DNA of 64,000 bases, taken from positions 62,001-126,000 of the forward strand of contig NZ_WEZQ01000019.1 in NCBI RefSeq assembly GCF_009864005.1. The letters run 5' to 3'. The notes under the pieces were generated by a model, which saw only the letters and a program-made list of their open reading frames with translations, did not search any database and had not been told where the DNA came from. The stretch is from Furfurilactobacillus milii (GTDB taxonomy: Bacteria; Bacillota; Bacilli; Lactobacillales; Lactobacillaceae). A program made the position numbers and the translations under genes. This document shows positions 43,990 through 53,468 of the stretch, one piece after another. The first letter of the stretch is position 1. Every line of letters begins with the position of its first letter.

Positions 43990-44157
43990 GTCAACATTGA
44001 TACACTCGCCGTGGGACCGGTTCGAGCCCGAAGTTCGCGGTCTTTCACCTCGCCGTAAAGCCTCGTGAAAATCCGAGTCTTAACGACAGTCCGTTGTGTA
44101 AATTCGAGAGAAACAGTCGAATTAACACAATTTTCACGGCTCGGTATCAATGTTGAC
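43990..44157 (-). ncRNA. Structured four-way-junction element, copy A
   Basis: A 168-base element with nested inverted repeats. The closing helix is a perfect 14 bp (43990-44003 with 44144-44157), then an internal loop, then GCCGTG/CACGGC (44008-44013 with 44135-44140). Inside are three hairpins: 44015-44042 (GACCG/CGGTC with TTCG/CGAA), 44054-44085 (CGTAAAG/CTTAACG and CTCG/CGAG) and 44094-44130 (14-base arms with one mismatch). CGTGAAAAT/ATTTTCACG offers an alternative pairing. Read on the minus strand, it shares a 41-base block with copy B. It could be an RNA gene, a 3-prime structure for opuCD, or a structured repeat. Confidence 0.6.
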
Positions 44158-44199
44158 GCCCTCCAGCTAATATAGTAAAAGCTTCATGACAGCTATCAT

Positions 44200-44205
44200 T
44201 TGACA
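44200..44205 (+). promoter_or_regulatory. TTGACA box before copy B
   Basis: A consensus -35 hexamer, but the expected -10 region (44221-44229, TAAACATTT) is poor. TGACAG is repeated 14 bases apart at 44187 and 44201. Confidence 0.3.
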
Positions 44206-44251
44206 GAATGGGCTTGCGTGTAAACATTTTATTGATTGGTACAAGAGTGGA

Positions 44252-44419
44252 GCTGACCGGAAACAGAGTTCCGTGTCGGCAACACTTGGCGGCGAGAATT
44301 TGGCCGCTTAGTGTTGCGGGATGACTTATGAGACGTGGTTTGGCGGCTCATAATCAAGGGTGAAAACCGCGTTTTGTGCGGGTTGAACCCAGTCCCATGG
44401 AACGGCGTTTCCGGTCAGT
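44252..44419 (+). ncRNA. Structured four-way-junction element, copy B
   Basis: The closing helix pairs CTGACCGGAAAC (44253-44264) with GTTTCCGGTCAG (44407-44418), 12 perfect pairs. After a 3x3 internal loop a second helix pairs GTTCCGTG (44268-44275) with CCATGGAAC-side bases 44396-44403, including one G-T. Three hairpins radiate inside: 44280-44316 (CAACACT/AGTGTTG and GCGGC/GCCGC), 44326-44353 (TTATGAG/CTCATAA) and 44358-44390 (GGGT/ACCC, AACCGC/GCGGGTT). The architecture equals that of copy A in the opposite orientation. It lies 136 bases before the serine hydrolase gene, so a leader role is also possible. Confidence 0.6.
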
Positions 44420-44554
44420 GTAACGGATGCTAAACATCCATGATCTATTCAGGATTTTCAGTTTATGAGGATTGTTATTTAAATTGAGTGCTAGGCGTTG
44501 TTGTTCACTGAAGTAGTTGACGACAGCGCCTTTTATTGAAAAAGGTGACAGTAA

Positions 44555-45562
44555 ATGCGTGATTATAAACAAACACAACGTGTAATTCAGGACTTGCTGG
44601 ATGATCAGATTGTACCTGGGGTCAGTTACGCGTTGATCGATGGCTCAGAAGTGTATCAAAAGGTGAAGGGTGATGCCCAGTGGTGGCCGGAACATGAACC
44701 GTTAAAACCGGGGATGCTGTACGATTTGGCCTCGTTGACTAAGGTAGTTGGTACCACGACCGCATTATTACAATTAGTCGAACAGGGTCGGCTTAGTGTC
44801 GATGATAAATTGGCCCAGTTCGTTCCTGAATGGCATGATAAACGCGTTTCATTACGGGATCTGCTGACTCATACGTCGGCAATTGCGGGATACATTCCAC
44901 ATCGTAATGAGTTGCCCGCCAATCAGCTTAAACAAGCGTTATTACAGTTGCCAGTCGGTGACACGTTTGAACAGCGCGACCATTATACCGATATTGGCCT
45001 GATTTTTATCGGCTATGTGTTGGAAGCCGTTTGTCATCAACCAGTGCAACAGATTATTGAGGAGCACGTTTTGAAACCGCTGAAAATGGGTGCGGCGACA
45101 TTTACACCAGATCCGTCAAACAGTGTGCCAACCGAATTGACTCAACAGGGTCTGATTCGCGGGCGTGTTCATGATCCGAAAGCCGCTATTTTAGGTAAGC
45201 ATTGCGGATCTGCTGGGTTGTTTGCATCATTAGCTGATATGACAACTTTTGCACAGTGGTTTTTAAGTGATCGTGACGACGTCTTGACTGCCAAGACGCG
45301 TGACTTGTTGCGGACAGATCAAACACCATCGCACAACTTGGGCCGTTCATTAGGGTGGAATTTATTAGCGAGTTCGGATAACACACATTTGGTCAGTTTT
45401 CACACCGGCTTTACCGGCACCATCATCATTTTGGATCGGGTTACGAAACAGGGGTTAGTGTTATTGACAAATCGAGTGCATCCGAGCCAGAAAAATCACC
45501 GCTTTATTGAGTGGCGACCGTCCCTATACCGGACCTTTTTAGATGAAGTTGCTGGTGGTTAA
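44555..45562 (+). CDS. Serine hydrolase, beta-lactamase class C / penicillin-binding-protein family
   Basis: A 335-residue serine hydrolase of the AmpC/esterase EstB fold. The nucleophile motif SxxK reads SLTK near residue 62, the second motif YxN is replaced by YTD near 145, and HTG near 285 takes the place of KTG. Members include carboxylesterases, D-aminopeptidases and PBP4-like proteins. No signal peptide is present, so it is cytoplasmic and unlikely to be a true beta-lactamase. AAAGGTGA precedes the ATG. The gene follows the structured element copy B. Confidence 0.87.
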   Translation: MRDYKQTQRVIQDLLDDQIVPGVSYALIDGSEVYQKVKGDAQWWPEHEPLKPGMLYDLASLTKVVGTTTALLQLVEQGRLSVDDKLAQFVPEWHDKRVSLRDLLTHTSAIAGYIPHRNELPANQLKQALLQLPVGDTFEQRDHYTDIGLIFIGYVLEAVCHQPVQQIIEEHVLKPLKMGAATFTPDPSNSVPTELTQQGLIRGRVHDPKAAILGKHCGSAGLFASLADMTTFAQWFLSDRDDVLTAKTRDLLRTDQTPSHNLGRSLGWNLLASSDNTHLVSFHTGFTGTIIILDRVTKQGLVLLTNRVHPSQKNHRFIEWRPSLYRTFLDEVAGG

Positions 45563-45653
45563 AATAACGGCCGACACACTGTGCTAAACTGAGAGAAGTG
45601 TATAGTCCAGCTGTGGGCTAAAGCCAAATTAATTACAATTAGGGGTGCGTTTG

Positions 45654-46619
45654 ATGACTGAACCAATGTTTATGATTCCAGTGTTCCATGAAAAAATTTG
45701 GGGTGGCACTGGTCTTCACGACCGCTTTAATTATGATATTCCAACGGATCACACCGGTGAAGCGTGGGCCATTTCTGCTCATCCACATGGTCCCGCAACG
45801 GTTGTAAATGGTGAATTCAAAGGTGAATCATTGGACACAATTTGGGCTCAGCATCGTGAAGTATTTGGCAATGCTAAGGGTGATGTGTTCCCATTATTGA
45901 CAAAAATCTTGGATGCCCATGAGGACCTGTCAGTGCAAGTTCACCCAGACGACGCTTACGCGGAAGAACATGAGCATGAACTTGGTAAAACTGAGTGTTG
46001 GTACGTGATTGCCGCAGAACCAGGTGCCAAACTTTATTACGGCCACCATGCACAAACTCGCGAACAACTCGCTGACTGGATCAATAATGACCAGTGGGAC
46101 AAGTTGTTTCGCACGGTACCGGTGAAGGCCGGCGATTTCTTCTATGTTCCTAGTGGCACGATCCATGCGCTCGGCGCTGGGATCATGGTGCTTGAAACAC
46201 AGCAGAGTTCGGACACAACGTACCGTGTTTACGATTGGGACCGGACGGATGCTAAGGGTCGCAAACGCCCATTACACAAGCAACAAAGTATCGATGTGAC
46301 CACGGTACCGCATGTTGATCCAAAGCTTGATATTACAAAAACAACAGTTGGCAAGGCCACAATCACAAAGTTCGTTGCCTCTGAATTCTTTGCGGTTTAT
46401 GAATGGCGGACAAACGGTGGGGAAGCCCACTTTAGTCGCGGCAAGGCGCCTTACACTTTGGCATCTGTACTTAATGGCCGTGGTGAACTGATTGTTCCCG
46501 GTGAGCAGCCATATACCCTGGTTAAGGGAATGCACTTCATTATTCCGTTTGGCATCAAGGAATGGACCGTTAAAGGCGACGTACAAATCATCGCCAGCGA
46601 ACCCGGCGCTAAGGCTTAG
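45654..46619 (+). CDS. manA: Mannose-6-phosphate isomerase, class I
   Basis: ManA interconverts mannose-6-phosphate and fructose-6-phosphate. It is a 321-residue cupin enzyme with zinc ligands in LSVQVHPDDAYAEEHE (Gln, His, Glu) and GTIHALGAGIMVLE (His), and the active-site Arg in the TYRVYDWDR segment. ATG 45654 follows AGGGGTG; the in-frame TTG at 45645 is rejected. It is transcribed alone and ends at a terminator. Confidence 0.95.
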   Translation: MTEPMFMIPVFHEKIWGGTGLHDRFNYDIPTDHTGEAWAISAHPHGPATVVNGEFKGESLDTIWAQHREVFGNAKGDVFPLLTKILDAHEDLSVQVHPDDAYAEEHEHELGKTECWYVIAAEPGAKLYYGHHAQTREQLADWINNDQWDKLFRTVPVKAGDFFYVPSGTIHALGAGIMVLETQQSSDTTYRVYDWDRTDAKGRKRPLHKQQSIDVTTVPHVDPKLDITKTTVGKATITKFVASEFFAVYEWRTNGGEAHFSRGKAPYTLASVLNGRGELIVPGEQPYTLVKGMHFIIPFGIKEWTVKGDVQIIASEPGAKA

Positions 46620-46674
46620 TGTCACAATCACTGTCACCGGAAGGGGCATTAATTGAACAGTTAAGAAGTCAACC

Positions 46675-46706
46675 AGACCTGTTACTAACACGTAGCAGGT
46701 CTTTTT
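46675..46706 (+). terminator. Terminator of manA
   Basis: AGACCTG-TAC pairs with GTA-GCAGGTCT around a short loop, followed by TTTTT. The following 250 bases to the next start show no gene. Confidence 0.82.
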
Positions 46707-46960
46707 GTGTACTCATCAATCGAGCGTAAAAGCTAATCTTGCCAAGTAAACATATTCGAAAAACAGTGGTTTTGGTGATTAGCGATGTGAACTAAATTAA
46801 ATCAACCGAACTTACCAATTGAAATAAGGAAATTAATGTTTGCATCGAAAATGTAGTTATCATTGATAGCTGTCATTTTTGAAAATGGGTAGGCTACATA
46901 GTGGATCTGATATTTAAGCAGGTTCAGTGAGACTGACAAAGGGACAAGAAGGTGACAATT

Positions 46961-47380
46961 ATGCCAAGTTCGGCACTTAATCAACTTATGATGATGTATG
47001 AACGAATGAAGCAGCTCGTGGAACACGACACGTTAACAGATGATGTCGCAGCACAATATCAGCATCAGCTTGCCGGCGTTGTGATTGACGATGAGGTGGC
47101 CCCTGCTGAGCAACAATTCCTGAAGGGACTGCAGAATAATATTTCCGCGATGCTGGCGGCTGTCGGTCACCATAGTATTTTTCTGACAATCATTAATGAT
47201 GATGGGTCTTTTTCACCGTTTGAGATTAATGTCACAGATATGATTCATCTGCGTGAGACGGACTTAGATTTATATAATCGATTGCAGGACGATGCGTTTA
47301 TTTATCAAACACAGCATTTGGACGGACCGGCGGCATTAGCTTTGTTCCAACAGGCACCATGGGTAGCAGGCTCACAGTAA
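46961..47380 (+). CDS. Hypothetical protein, 139 residues
   Basis: A soluble acidic protein, helical at the N terminus (ALNQLMMMYERMKQLVEHD) with a central beta segment (HSIFLTIINDDGSFSPFEINV). No family recognised. AGAAGGTGA lies before ATG 46961; the in-frame GTG at 46952 is part of that ribosome site. The amino acid permease gene begins 12 bases after its stop, so the two are surely co-transcribed. Confidence 0.72.
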   Translation: MPSSALNQLMMMYERMKQLVEHDTLTDDVAAQYQHQLAGVVIDDEVAPAEQQFLKGLQNNISAMLAAVGHHSIFLTIINDDGSFSPFEINVTDMIHLRETDLDLYNRLQDDAFIYQTQHLDGPAALALFQQAPWVAGSQ

Positions 47381-47392
47381 GGGGGCATCTGT

Positions 47393-48751
47393 ATGGCACA
47401 ACAACAACTGGCACGTAATCTGCGCAATCGTCAAATTCAGTTGATTGCGATTGGTGGCACCATTGGCACCGGCCTATTTTTAGGATCTGGCCGTGCAATT
47501 CATCTGGCGGGCCCGTCAATTCTCCTGAGTTATATGTTAACGGGGGTAGTCACGTTTATCATCATGCGTGCGCTAGGCGAAGTGCTTCTGTCTGATGAAC
47601 GATTTAATTCGTTTGTTGATTTTATTCGCCAATATTTAGGAGAGACGGCTGGTTTTATCGCAGGGTGGACGTACTGGCTGTGTTGGCTAGTGACGGCGAT
47701 GGTCGAACTGACTGCTGTTGGGCTTTACTTTCGATTCTGGTGGCCTTCGCTACCTCAATGGTTACCAGGGCTCGTATTGCTGCTGGTTTTGCTGGGGTTG
47801 AACCTAATCACAGTTCGTTTGTTCGGTGAAACGGAATTTTGGTTTGCATTGATCAAAGTGGCGGCCATCATCTTATTGATTATCATTGGTACGGTCATGA
47901 TTGTCATGCATGTCAGAACGGCCAACGGGGTCGTTGGTTTGCAGAATCTGGTCAGTCATGGAGGTTTGATGCCAAACGGCTGGCGCGGCTTCGTGACCGC
48001 GTTGCCAATGGTTGTCTTCAGTTTTGCTGGCATTGAATTAATCGGTCTCACCGCTGCTGAAACGAAAGACCCCCGAAAGATTCTCCCCAAGGCAATCAAT
48101 GAACTGCCGGTAAGAATCATTTTGTTTTACGTCGGCGCACTATTCATTATCATGACGATCATTCCGTGGACGGTGGCCAATGCGAACCAAAGCCCGTTTG
48201 TTCAAGTATTCGCAGCTGCTAGAATACCGGCCGCTGCCAGCATTATTAATTTTGTGGTTATCACTGCGGCAGCATCGGCTTGTAACAGTGCGTTATTTTC
48301 GACCGGTCGGATGCTTTATACCTTGACGAATCGTTATCATGGTCGGGGAATTGCTAAGCTGGGCCGTTTATCTAAGACACAGGTGCCGGGCAACGCACTG
48401 ACTTTTTCGGCGGGCATTATCATGATTGCATTAATTTTAAATGGCATCATTCCAAATCAAATCTTTACGATTTTAGCAACGATGTCGACTACTTGTTTCT
48501 TGTTTGTTTGGGTCATGATTGTTGTGGCTCATTTACGATACCGGCAGAAGGTAGGTGTCGGTGACGGGACGTTTTTGACGCCCTTAACACCTGTAAGTGA
48601 CTATTTTGTACTGGGCTTTTTGGCATTTGTTGTTATTGTGATGTTATTTAATGCGTTAACAATTGTGTCAGTCTTCGTTGTCGGCGGTTGGCTGGTTTTG
48701 CTGTTTGTCATCAAACGAACAAAGACGGACATTATTCAACGGACGAAATAG
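47393..48751 (+). CDS. Amino acid permease (APC superfamily, AAT family)
   Basis: A 452-residue membrane protein with twelve hydrophobic helices. The N-terminal motif RNRQIQLIAIGGTIGTGLFLGSG is the AAT-family substrate-binding loop, and FSFAGIELIGLTAAETKDPRKILPKAI the second conserved segment. It imports an amino acid with protons; AAT members carry Pro, Ala/Gly/Ser, GABA or aromatic residues, and the substrate here is open. AAGGGGG precedes the ATG. It lies between two small unknown genes. Confidence 0.92.
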   Translation: MAQQQLARNLRNRQIQLIAIGGTIGTGLFLGSGRAIHLAGPSILLSYMLTGVVTFIIMRALGEVLLSDERFNSFVDFIRQYLGETAGFIAGWTYWLCWLVTAMVELTAVGLYFRFWWPSLPQWLPGLVLLLVLLGLNLITVRLFGETEFWFALIKVAAIILLIIIGTVMIVMHVRTANGVVGLQNLVSHGGLMPNGWRGFVTALPMVVFSFAGIELIGLTAAETKDPRKILPKAINELPVRIILFYVGALFIIMTIIPWTVANANQSPFVQVFAAARIPAAASIINFVVITAAASACNSALFSTGRMLYTLTNRYHGRGIAKLGRLSKTQVPGNALTFSAGIIMIALILNGIIPNQIFTILATMSTTCFLFVWVMIVVAHLRYRQKVGVGDGTFLTPLTPVSDYFVLGFLAFVVIVMLFNALTIVSVFVVGGWLVLLFVIKRTKTDIIQRTK

Positions 48752-48798
48752 CACGCAATTTAATCAACAATACCGGTTTATGAATGGAGGAAATTAAC

Positions 48799-49383
48799 AT
48801 GGCATTTGTTCAATTAAAGGATCATAAATCACGTTACTTATGGATTCCAGACGACTATACTTTGATTTCAACTGAATCGCATGAACGTAACGGCGAACCA
48901 ATCACAATTGAACGGTATCAGGAGCAGCCAACGTTTTTATTACATGGTGCACAGGTAACCACTATCTATGCAAACGATGGCCAGGACTTACAAAGTTACC
49001 ACAACTATACACAGGCACCCGATCAGCCATTGCCGGGCACTCAGGAGGCAGAGAAGCTGGCCGAAGATGTTTGGACCGATACGGATCCAGATTTTGCGCG
49101 CGGTCTATCCTTGTTGGTTGTGGAAAATCAGCAACGTTCCTATGTGGACGCTAATGGTGAGGAGCACCAGTTCCCAGTTTTGTGGGTCAAATTTGCTCAT
49201 GAGAATGGGTCGTATAATTGGGTCACGGTTGCTGGTGGCAACAAGATTGTTGAAGTTGAGCGTAATTCCGAATGGGATTACTTTGGTGGTCGCCGTGCTA
49301 CAGAAGAGTGGGACAATGACGACTGGGTCCAGGCCCGCAACGGCGAACGGCCACAGTTGGCAGCACCACATGCACGAGCATAG
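48799..49383 (+). CDS. Hypothetical protein, 194 residues
   Basis: A soluble, acidic, Trp- and Tyr-rich protein beginning MAFVQLKDHKSRYLWIP. A central segment reads LWVKFAHENGSYNWVTVAGGNKIVEVE and the C terminus is hydrophilic. No family recognised, no signal peptide. GGAGG lies 8 bases before ATG 48799. It follows the permease by 47 bases and ends at a strong terminator, so it may be the third gene of that transcript. Confidence 0.72.
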   Translation: MAFVQLKDHKSRYLWIPDDYTLISTESHERNGEPITIERYQEQPTFLLHGAQVTTIYANDGQDLQSYHNYTQAPDQPLPGTQEAEKLAEDVWTDTDPDFARGLSLLVVENQQRSYVDANGEEHQFPVLWVKFAHENGSYNWVTVAGGNKIVEVERNSEWDYFGGRRATEEWDNDDWVQARNGERPQLAAPHARA

Positions 49384-49429
49384 TTAGTTATCAAAGAGTG
49401 TCCTTTGAATCTTGGTTTTAGCGTTACGC

Positions 49430-49469
49430 AAAAACGACACAACGTGATTTTTCACGCTGTGTCGTTTTT
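49430..49469. terminator. Strong bidirectional terminator
   Basis: AAAAACGACACAACGTG and CACGCTGTGTCGTTTTT form a 17-base stem with one mismatch and A/T ends, between convergent genes. Confidence 0.93.
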
Positions 49470-49492
49470 AATTGTTTGAATTCTAGCAAACG

Positions 49493-50200
49493 CTAAAACG
49501 TTGCTGGAATCACCATGTTTTCCTGTTCGCTAAAATCTTGGTCTGGATACTTGCGCTTTAATGCGGCGACTAGTAGATGTTTAGCAATGTCACCATTCCG
49601 GGTCAGGATGGGACCGTGGAAGTAGGTGCCATAGACATTTTTGTAATGGACACCTTCAGTGCCATCCGCACCATTATTACCAGCACCTTCGGAAACAACT
49701 CCTAGTGGCGCCTCATCCTTACCAAGAAAGGTCATTCCTTGATGATTTTCAAAGCCATGATAAACTTCGCCGGTTTGTTCATCCTTGATAATCGTATCAC
49801 CGATAAAACGATGGTCATGCTGATTCTTCGTGTAGTGGCTCATAGACTTGGTTCCAGTAATCCGCTCACCATCCGCGCCAATATAATATTGACCCAGTAA
49901 TTGAAAGCCGCCACAGATAGCTAGGGTAGGGCCGCCGTCTTCGATAAAGTCGGTAATAGCTGCCGCCTTTGTTGGCAGATCTTTAGCCACGATGGTTTGC
50001 TCGAAATCCTGTCCACCGCCGAAGAAAACAATATCAAAATCATTAGGATCAAATGGATCACCGAGACTGACCAATTTTGTTGTCACATCAGCGTCCATTT
50101 TTTTGGCGTAATACTGCATTGCTAAAATATTACCGACGTCACCATAGGTATTCATCAGATCGCCGTAAAGATGGGCGATTGTTAAATGATAGTTAGCCAT
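49493..50200 (-). CDS. gatD: Lipid II isoglutaminyl synthase, glutaminase subunit GatD
   Basis: GatD supplies ammonia from glutamine to MurT, which amidates the D-Glu of the peptidoglycan stem peptide to D-isoglutamine. It is a 235-residue class I glutamine amidotransferase of the CobB/CobQ type: the nucleophile is Cys96 in [11 protein letters not shown] and the catalytic His lies in TYFHGPIL near residue 190. The start abuts the murT stop by one shared base, showing tight coupling. Amidation is important for crosslinking in Gram-positives. Confidence 0.95.
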   Translation of the reverse strand: MANYHLTIAHLYGDLMNTYGDVGNILAMQYYAKKMDADVTTKLVSLGDPFDPNDFDIVFFGGGQDFEQTIVAKDLPTKAAAITDFIEDGGPTLAICGGFQLLGQYYIGADGERITGTKSMSHYTKNQHDHRFIGDTIIKDEQTGEVYHGFENHQGMTFLGKDEAPLGVVSEGAGNNGADGTEGVHYKNVYGTYFHGPILTRNGDIAKHLLVAALKRKYPDQDFSEQENMVIPATF

Positions 50201-51561
50201 TAAGCACCCATTCCTTCCTTTATCAAACCTTCACTGGCTAATTGTTTACGTAATTGTAGCACGGCCGTATAGGTTGCCAGTACATACACTTTTTTGGTTG
50301 GCAGTTCCTTGATCTTGGCAGTGACTTTAGTTAAATCTGGTTCAATCATTGGTTGATCGATACCTGCCACCTTAAGTCGGAACGTAATGTCCTTATAGCG
50401 TTCGCCACCGGTCAAAAATGCTTTTATTTTGGGATTCTCGCCAGTACCGGCAGCACCAAGCTTTTCAAACTCACCATCCCAGATCCAACTAGTATCAATA
50501 CCGTCAGCATAATTGGCGTTGAGTAAGCCGACGAATGAGAAGTTCTCAGGTTCCGTTAAAATCATGTCGATAACCTGGTTCACACCAACGGGATTCTTAA
50601 TCAAAATCAAGGTAACGTCCTTATCGCCGACGTGAATGACCTCTTGGCGGCCAAAGACACGTTCATCACTGGTGAAAGCTTGGCGAATTTGAGCAGGTTC
50701 TACATTGAGAAAACGGCCAACAGCGTATGCAGCGAGGGCATTATAGATATTGTATAAACCGCCGATGCCAATCTTAAATGATTCACCATCCAAATCAAAC
50801 GTTGATGCAGTGGGCGTCATGGCACCCAATTTAGTAACTGCATAGTTAAGCTCTGGACGATGGAAACCACAATTAGGGCAGAAGTAATCGCCTAAATTAC
50901 CATAGGTCATAAAATGATAGTGCAAAACGTGCTGACACTTTGGACACAAGATGCCATCCGTATTCGTCGGGGCCTTCATATCGCCTTGTGGGAGGTGATT
51001 GAAGCCGTAGTAAATTTTGGGGTTAGGCAGATCAACTGAGTTAAAGAGTTGAGCGTCACCATTCGCAATGATAGTCGCTTCAGGTGCAAGCCGCACGCCA
51101 TCGATAATCTTTTTGTACGTCGTGTAAATTTCACCGTAACGATCCATTTGATCACGGAAGATGTTGGTGAACACAAACGCAATGGGTTTAATGTAACGCG
51201 TTACTTTAATAACGTTTGCTTCATCCACTTCCAAGACGGCCAGTGGGCGTTGACCCCGGGAACGTTTGGCATGAAGAAATGTGCCGACAATACCTTGTTC
51301 CATATTTGAACCAGTAGGATTTGTCAAAACATGATCGTATTTTTCGCGTAAAACACGGACGGTTAGAGCGGTCGTCAGTGTCTTTCCGTTTGTTCCAGTA
51401 ATCACGATAACATCATAATTTTGTCCCAAATGTTTCAAAATTTCGGGGTCAATCCGAGCGGCTAGTTTGCCAGGTAATGATGAACCACCGTGCATAAATG
51501 TGTGTAAAAACCAGTATGATGTCTTGCCAACTGCTGTGGCAACCCCGCTTCGTAATGACAT
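50200..51561 (-). CDS. murT: Lipid II isoglutaminyl synthase, Mur-ligase subunit MurT
   Basis: MurT activates the alpha-carboxylate of D-Glu in lipid II with ATP and receives ammonia from GatD. The 453-residue protein has a Mur-ligase P-loop [11 protein letters not shown] near residue 56, a four-cysteine zinc ribbon ([11 protein letters not shown], then YFCPNCGFH near 203-227) inserted in the middle domain, and a C-terminal DUF1727 domain that docks GatD. First gene of the murT-gatD pair; AAAGGAG precedes the ATG on the minus strand. Divergent from tdk. Confidence 0.96.
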   Translation of the reverse strand: MSLRSGVATAVGKTSYWFLHTFMHGGSSLPGKLAARIDPEILKHLGQNYDVIVITGTNGKTLTTALTVRVLREKYDHVLTNPTGSNMEQGIVGTFLHAKRSRGQRPLAVLEVDEANVIKVTRYIKPIAFVFTNIFRDQMDRYGEIYTTYKKIIDGVRLAPEATIIANGDAQLFNSVDLPNPKIYYGFNHLPQGDMKAPTNTDGILCPKCQHVLHYHFMTYGNLGDYFCPNCGFHRPELNYAVTKLGAMTPTASTFDLDGESFKIGIGGLYNIYNALAAYAVGRFLNVEPAQIRQAFTSDERVFGRQEVIHVGDKDVTLILIKNPVGVNQVIDMILTEPENFSFVGLLNANYADGIDTSWIWDGEFEKLGAAGTGENPKIKAFLTGGERYKDITFRLKVAGIDQPMIEPDLTKVTAKIKELPTKKVYVLATYTAVLQLRKQLASEGLIKEGMGA

Positions 51562-51775
51562 GAAAAGCTCCTTTAATCTGTAATTAACTTTAGCCAGTTT
51601 AGCACATCTCGTCTAAAACCCACGGTCCAATGCTCAGTTTTAATGAATTCACTAACTACTTAACTTGTCGATCAGAGAAAGCAAGTTCAAACATGTTTGG
51701 CCGTCGTGCTGTTCAAGTATTGGTCCATTCGGTATAATGGAAAGCGATAAAATTTTTGACAGAGGAAGGCAACGC

Positions 51776-52351
51776 ATGGCACAGTTATTTTTCCGGTTCG
51801 GGGCAATGAACTCAGGTAAGACGATTGAAATCTTAAAAGTCGCGCACAATTACGAGGAACAAGGCAAGTCCGTCATTATTATGACAAGTGCCGTGGATAC
51901 TCGTGATGGTGAAGGTTACGTTTCAAGCCGAATTGGTTTGAAGCGTCCGGCTCACACCATCAAAGCAGATACTAACGTCTTCGAGGCCGTTAATGAAATT
52001 GATCCGGAAGCGTCTTGCGTGCTGGTTGATGAAGCTCAATTTTTACAAAAACACCACATTTTGGAGTTAACTAAGGTTGTGGATGAACTACACATTCCGG
52101 TGATGACGTTTGGACTGAAAAATGATTTTCGCAACGAATTGTTTGAGGGATCAAAATACCTATTACTTTACGCTGACAAGATTGAAGAAATGAAAACGAT
52201 TTGTTGGTTCTGTGCCAAAAAAGCAATCATGAATCTTCGTTTTCACGATAATAAACCCGTTTATGAGGGTGAACAGGTCCAGATTGGCGGAAATGAAAGT
52301 TATTATCCAGTGTGCCGTGAGCATTATTTTAACCCGCCTTTACAGAAGTAA
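51776..52351 (+). CDS. tdk: Thymidine kinase
   Basis: Phosphorylates thymidine to dTMP in the salvage pathway. The 191-residue type II enzyme has the P-loop FGAMNSGKT near residue 8, VDEAQFL (Walker B with the catalytic Glu) near 82, and zinc cysteines in CWFCAKKA and the C-terminal CREH. ATG 51776 is preceded by GAGGAAGG; longer in-frame readings are not supported. prfA follows 34 bases later, so it probably heads the tdk-prfA-prmC-tsaC transcript. Confidence 0.96.
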   Translation: MAQLFFRFGAMNSGKTIEILKVAHNYEEQGKSVIIMTSAVDTRDGEGYVSSRIGLKRPAHTIKADTNVFEAVNEIDPEASCVLVDEAQFLQKHHILELTKVVDELHIPVMTFGLKNDFRNELFEGSKYLLLYADKIEEMKTICWFCAKKAIMNLRFHDNKPVYEGEQVQIGGNESYYPVCREHYFNPPLQK

Positions 52352-52385
52352 ACTGACAGAACGAGCGAAGTAGGAGACAGAAGTT

Positions 52386-53468
52386 ATGGATGAAATGTTT
52401 AATAAACTGCAGGCCGTGTCGGACCGCTATGAGGAACTTAATGAACTCATGAGCGACCCTGAGGTCATTGCGGATTCAGATCGCTTTATGAAGCTGTCCA
52501 AAGAAGAGGGGAGCATTCGTGAAACAGTCGAAAAGTACCGTCGTTATCGCAAAGTGATGGATGAAATCAGCGACGATAATGATTTACTTCATGAAAAGCT
52601 TGATCCTGACATGGAAGAGCTGACTAAGGAAGAACTAAAAGAATTGGAAGACGAAAAAGCCCAGTTGGAACAGGAAATCACTGTTTTGATGCTACCTAAG
52701 GATCCAAATGATGACAAGAACATCATCATGGAAATTCATGGAGCTGCCGGTGGTGATGAAGCTAGCTTATTTGCTGCGGACTTATTCAACATGTATTCTC
52801 GTTATGCTGAAAAGCAAGGCTGGCAAGTAGAAGTCATCGACGAAAATGCGACTGAAGTGGGTGGCTTTAAAGAAATTGTCCTGATGATTACGGGCGATAA
52901 AGTTTATTCCAAACTGAAGTTTGAAAATGGTGCACATCGGGTTCAACGGGTTCCGGTGACAGAATCTGCTGGTCGTGTGCATACCAGTACCGCGACTGTT
53001 GGTGTGATGCCAGAGTACGAGGATGTTGATATCGACTTAGATCCAAAAGACATCCGGACTGATGTGTTTCGTTCATCCGGTGCCGGTGGTCAGCATATTA
53101 ACAAAACAAGTTCAGCCGTTCGAATGACGCATATTCCGACCGGCGTGGTTGTGTCAATGCAGGATCAACGGTCGCAGCAGCAAAACCGTGTCAAGGCGAT
53201 GGAAATTCTGAAACAGCGTGTGTACGATTATTACGCTTCTCGTGAACAGAGCGAATACGACGAGCAACGTAAGAGCGCTGTTGGAACTGGGGACCGTTCG
53301 GAACGAATCCGGACGTACAACTTCCCTCAAAACCGGGTTACGGATCACCGAATCAATTTGACCTTGAATAAATTGGACCGCGTGATGAACGGCGAGTTAG
53401 ACGAAATTATTGATGCCTTGCTGTTAAACGAACAGGCTGAGAAGATGGATGAGTTAAATCGTGGATAA
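52386..53468 (+). CDS. prfA: Peptide chain release factor 1
   Basis: RF1 recognises UAA and UAG and triggers release of the nascent peptide. The GGQ motif lies in [17 protein letters not shown] near residue 230, preceded by the codon-recognition domain; the 360-residue length is standard. Its Gln is methylated by PrmC, encoded by the next gene, which overlaps by 8 bases. AGTAGGAGA precedes the ATG. Confidence 0.97.
   Translation: MDEMFNKLQAVSDRYEELNELMSDPEVIADSDRFMKLSKEEGSIRETVEKYRRYRKVMDEISDDNDLLHEKLDPDMEELTKEELKELEDEKAQLEQEITVLMLPKDPNDDKNIIMEIHGAAGGDEASLFAADLFNMYSRYAEKQGWQVEVIDENATEVGGFKEIVLMITGDKVYSKLKFENGAHRVQRVPVTESAGRVHTSTATVGVMPEYEDVDIDLDPKDIRTDVFRSSGAGGQHINKTSSAVRMTHIPTGVVVSMQDQRSQQQNRVKAMEILKQRVYDYYASREQSEYDEQRKSAVGTGDRSERIRTYNFPQNRVTDHRINLTLNKLDRVMNGELDEIIDALLLNEQAEKMDELNRG

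Noticed and set aside
43962-44150. A 62-codon minus-strand frame across structured element A
   Set aside because: Composition and lack of a ribosome site speak against coding; the sequence is explained by the inverted repeats.
44555-45562. Calling the serine hydrolase a beta-lactamase resistance gene
   Set aside because: There is no signal peptide and the second and third motifs deviate, so an esterase or peptidase role is more likely.
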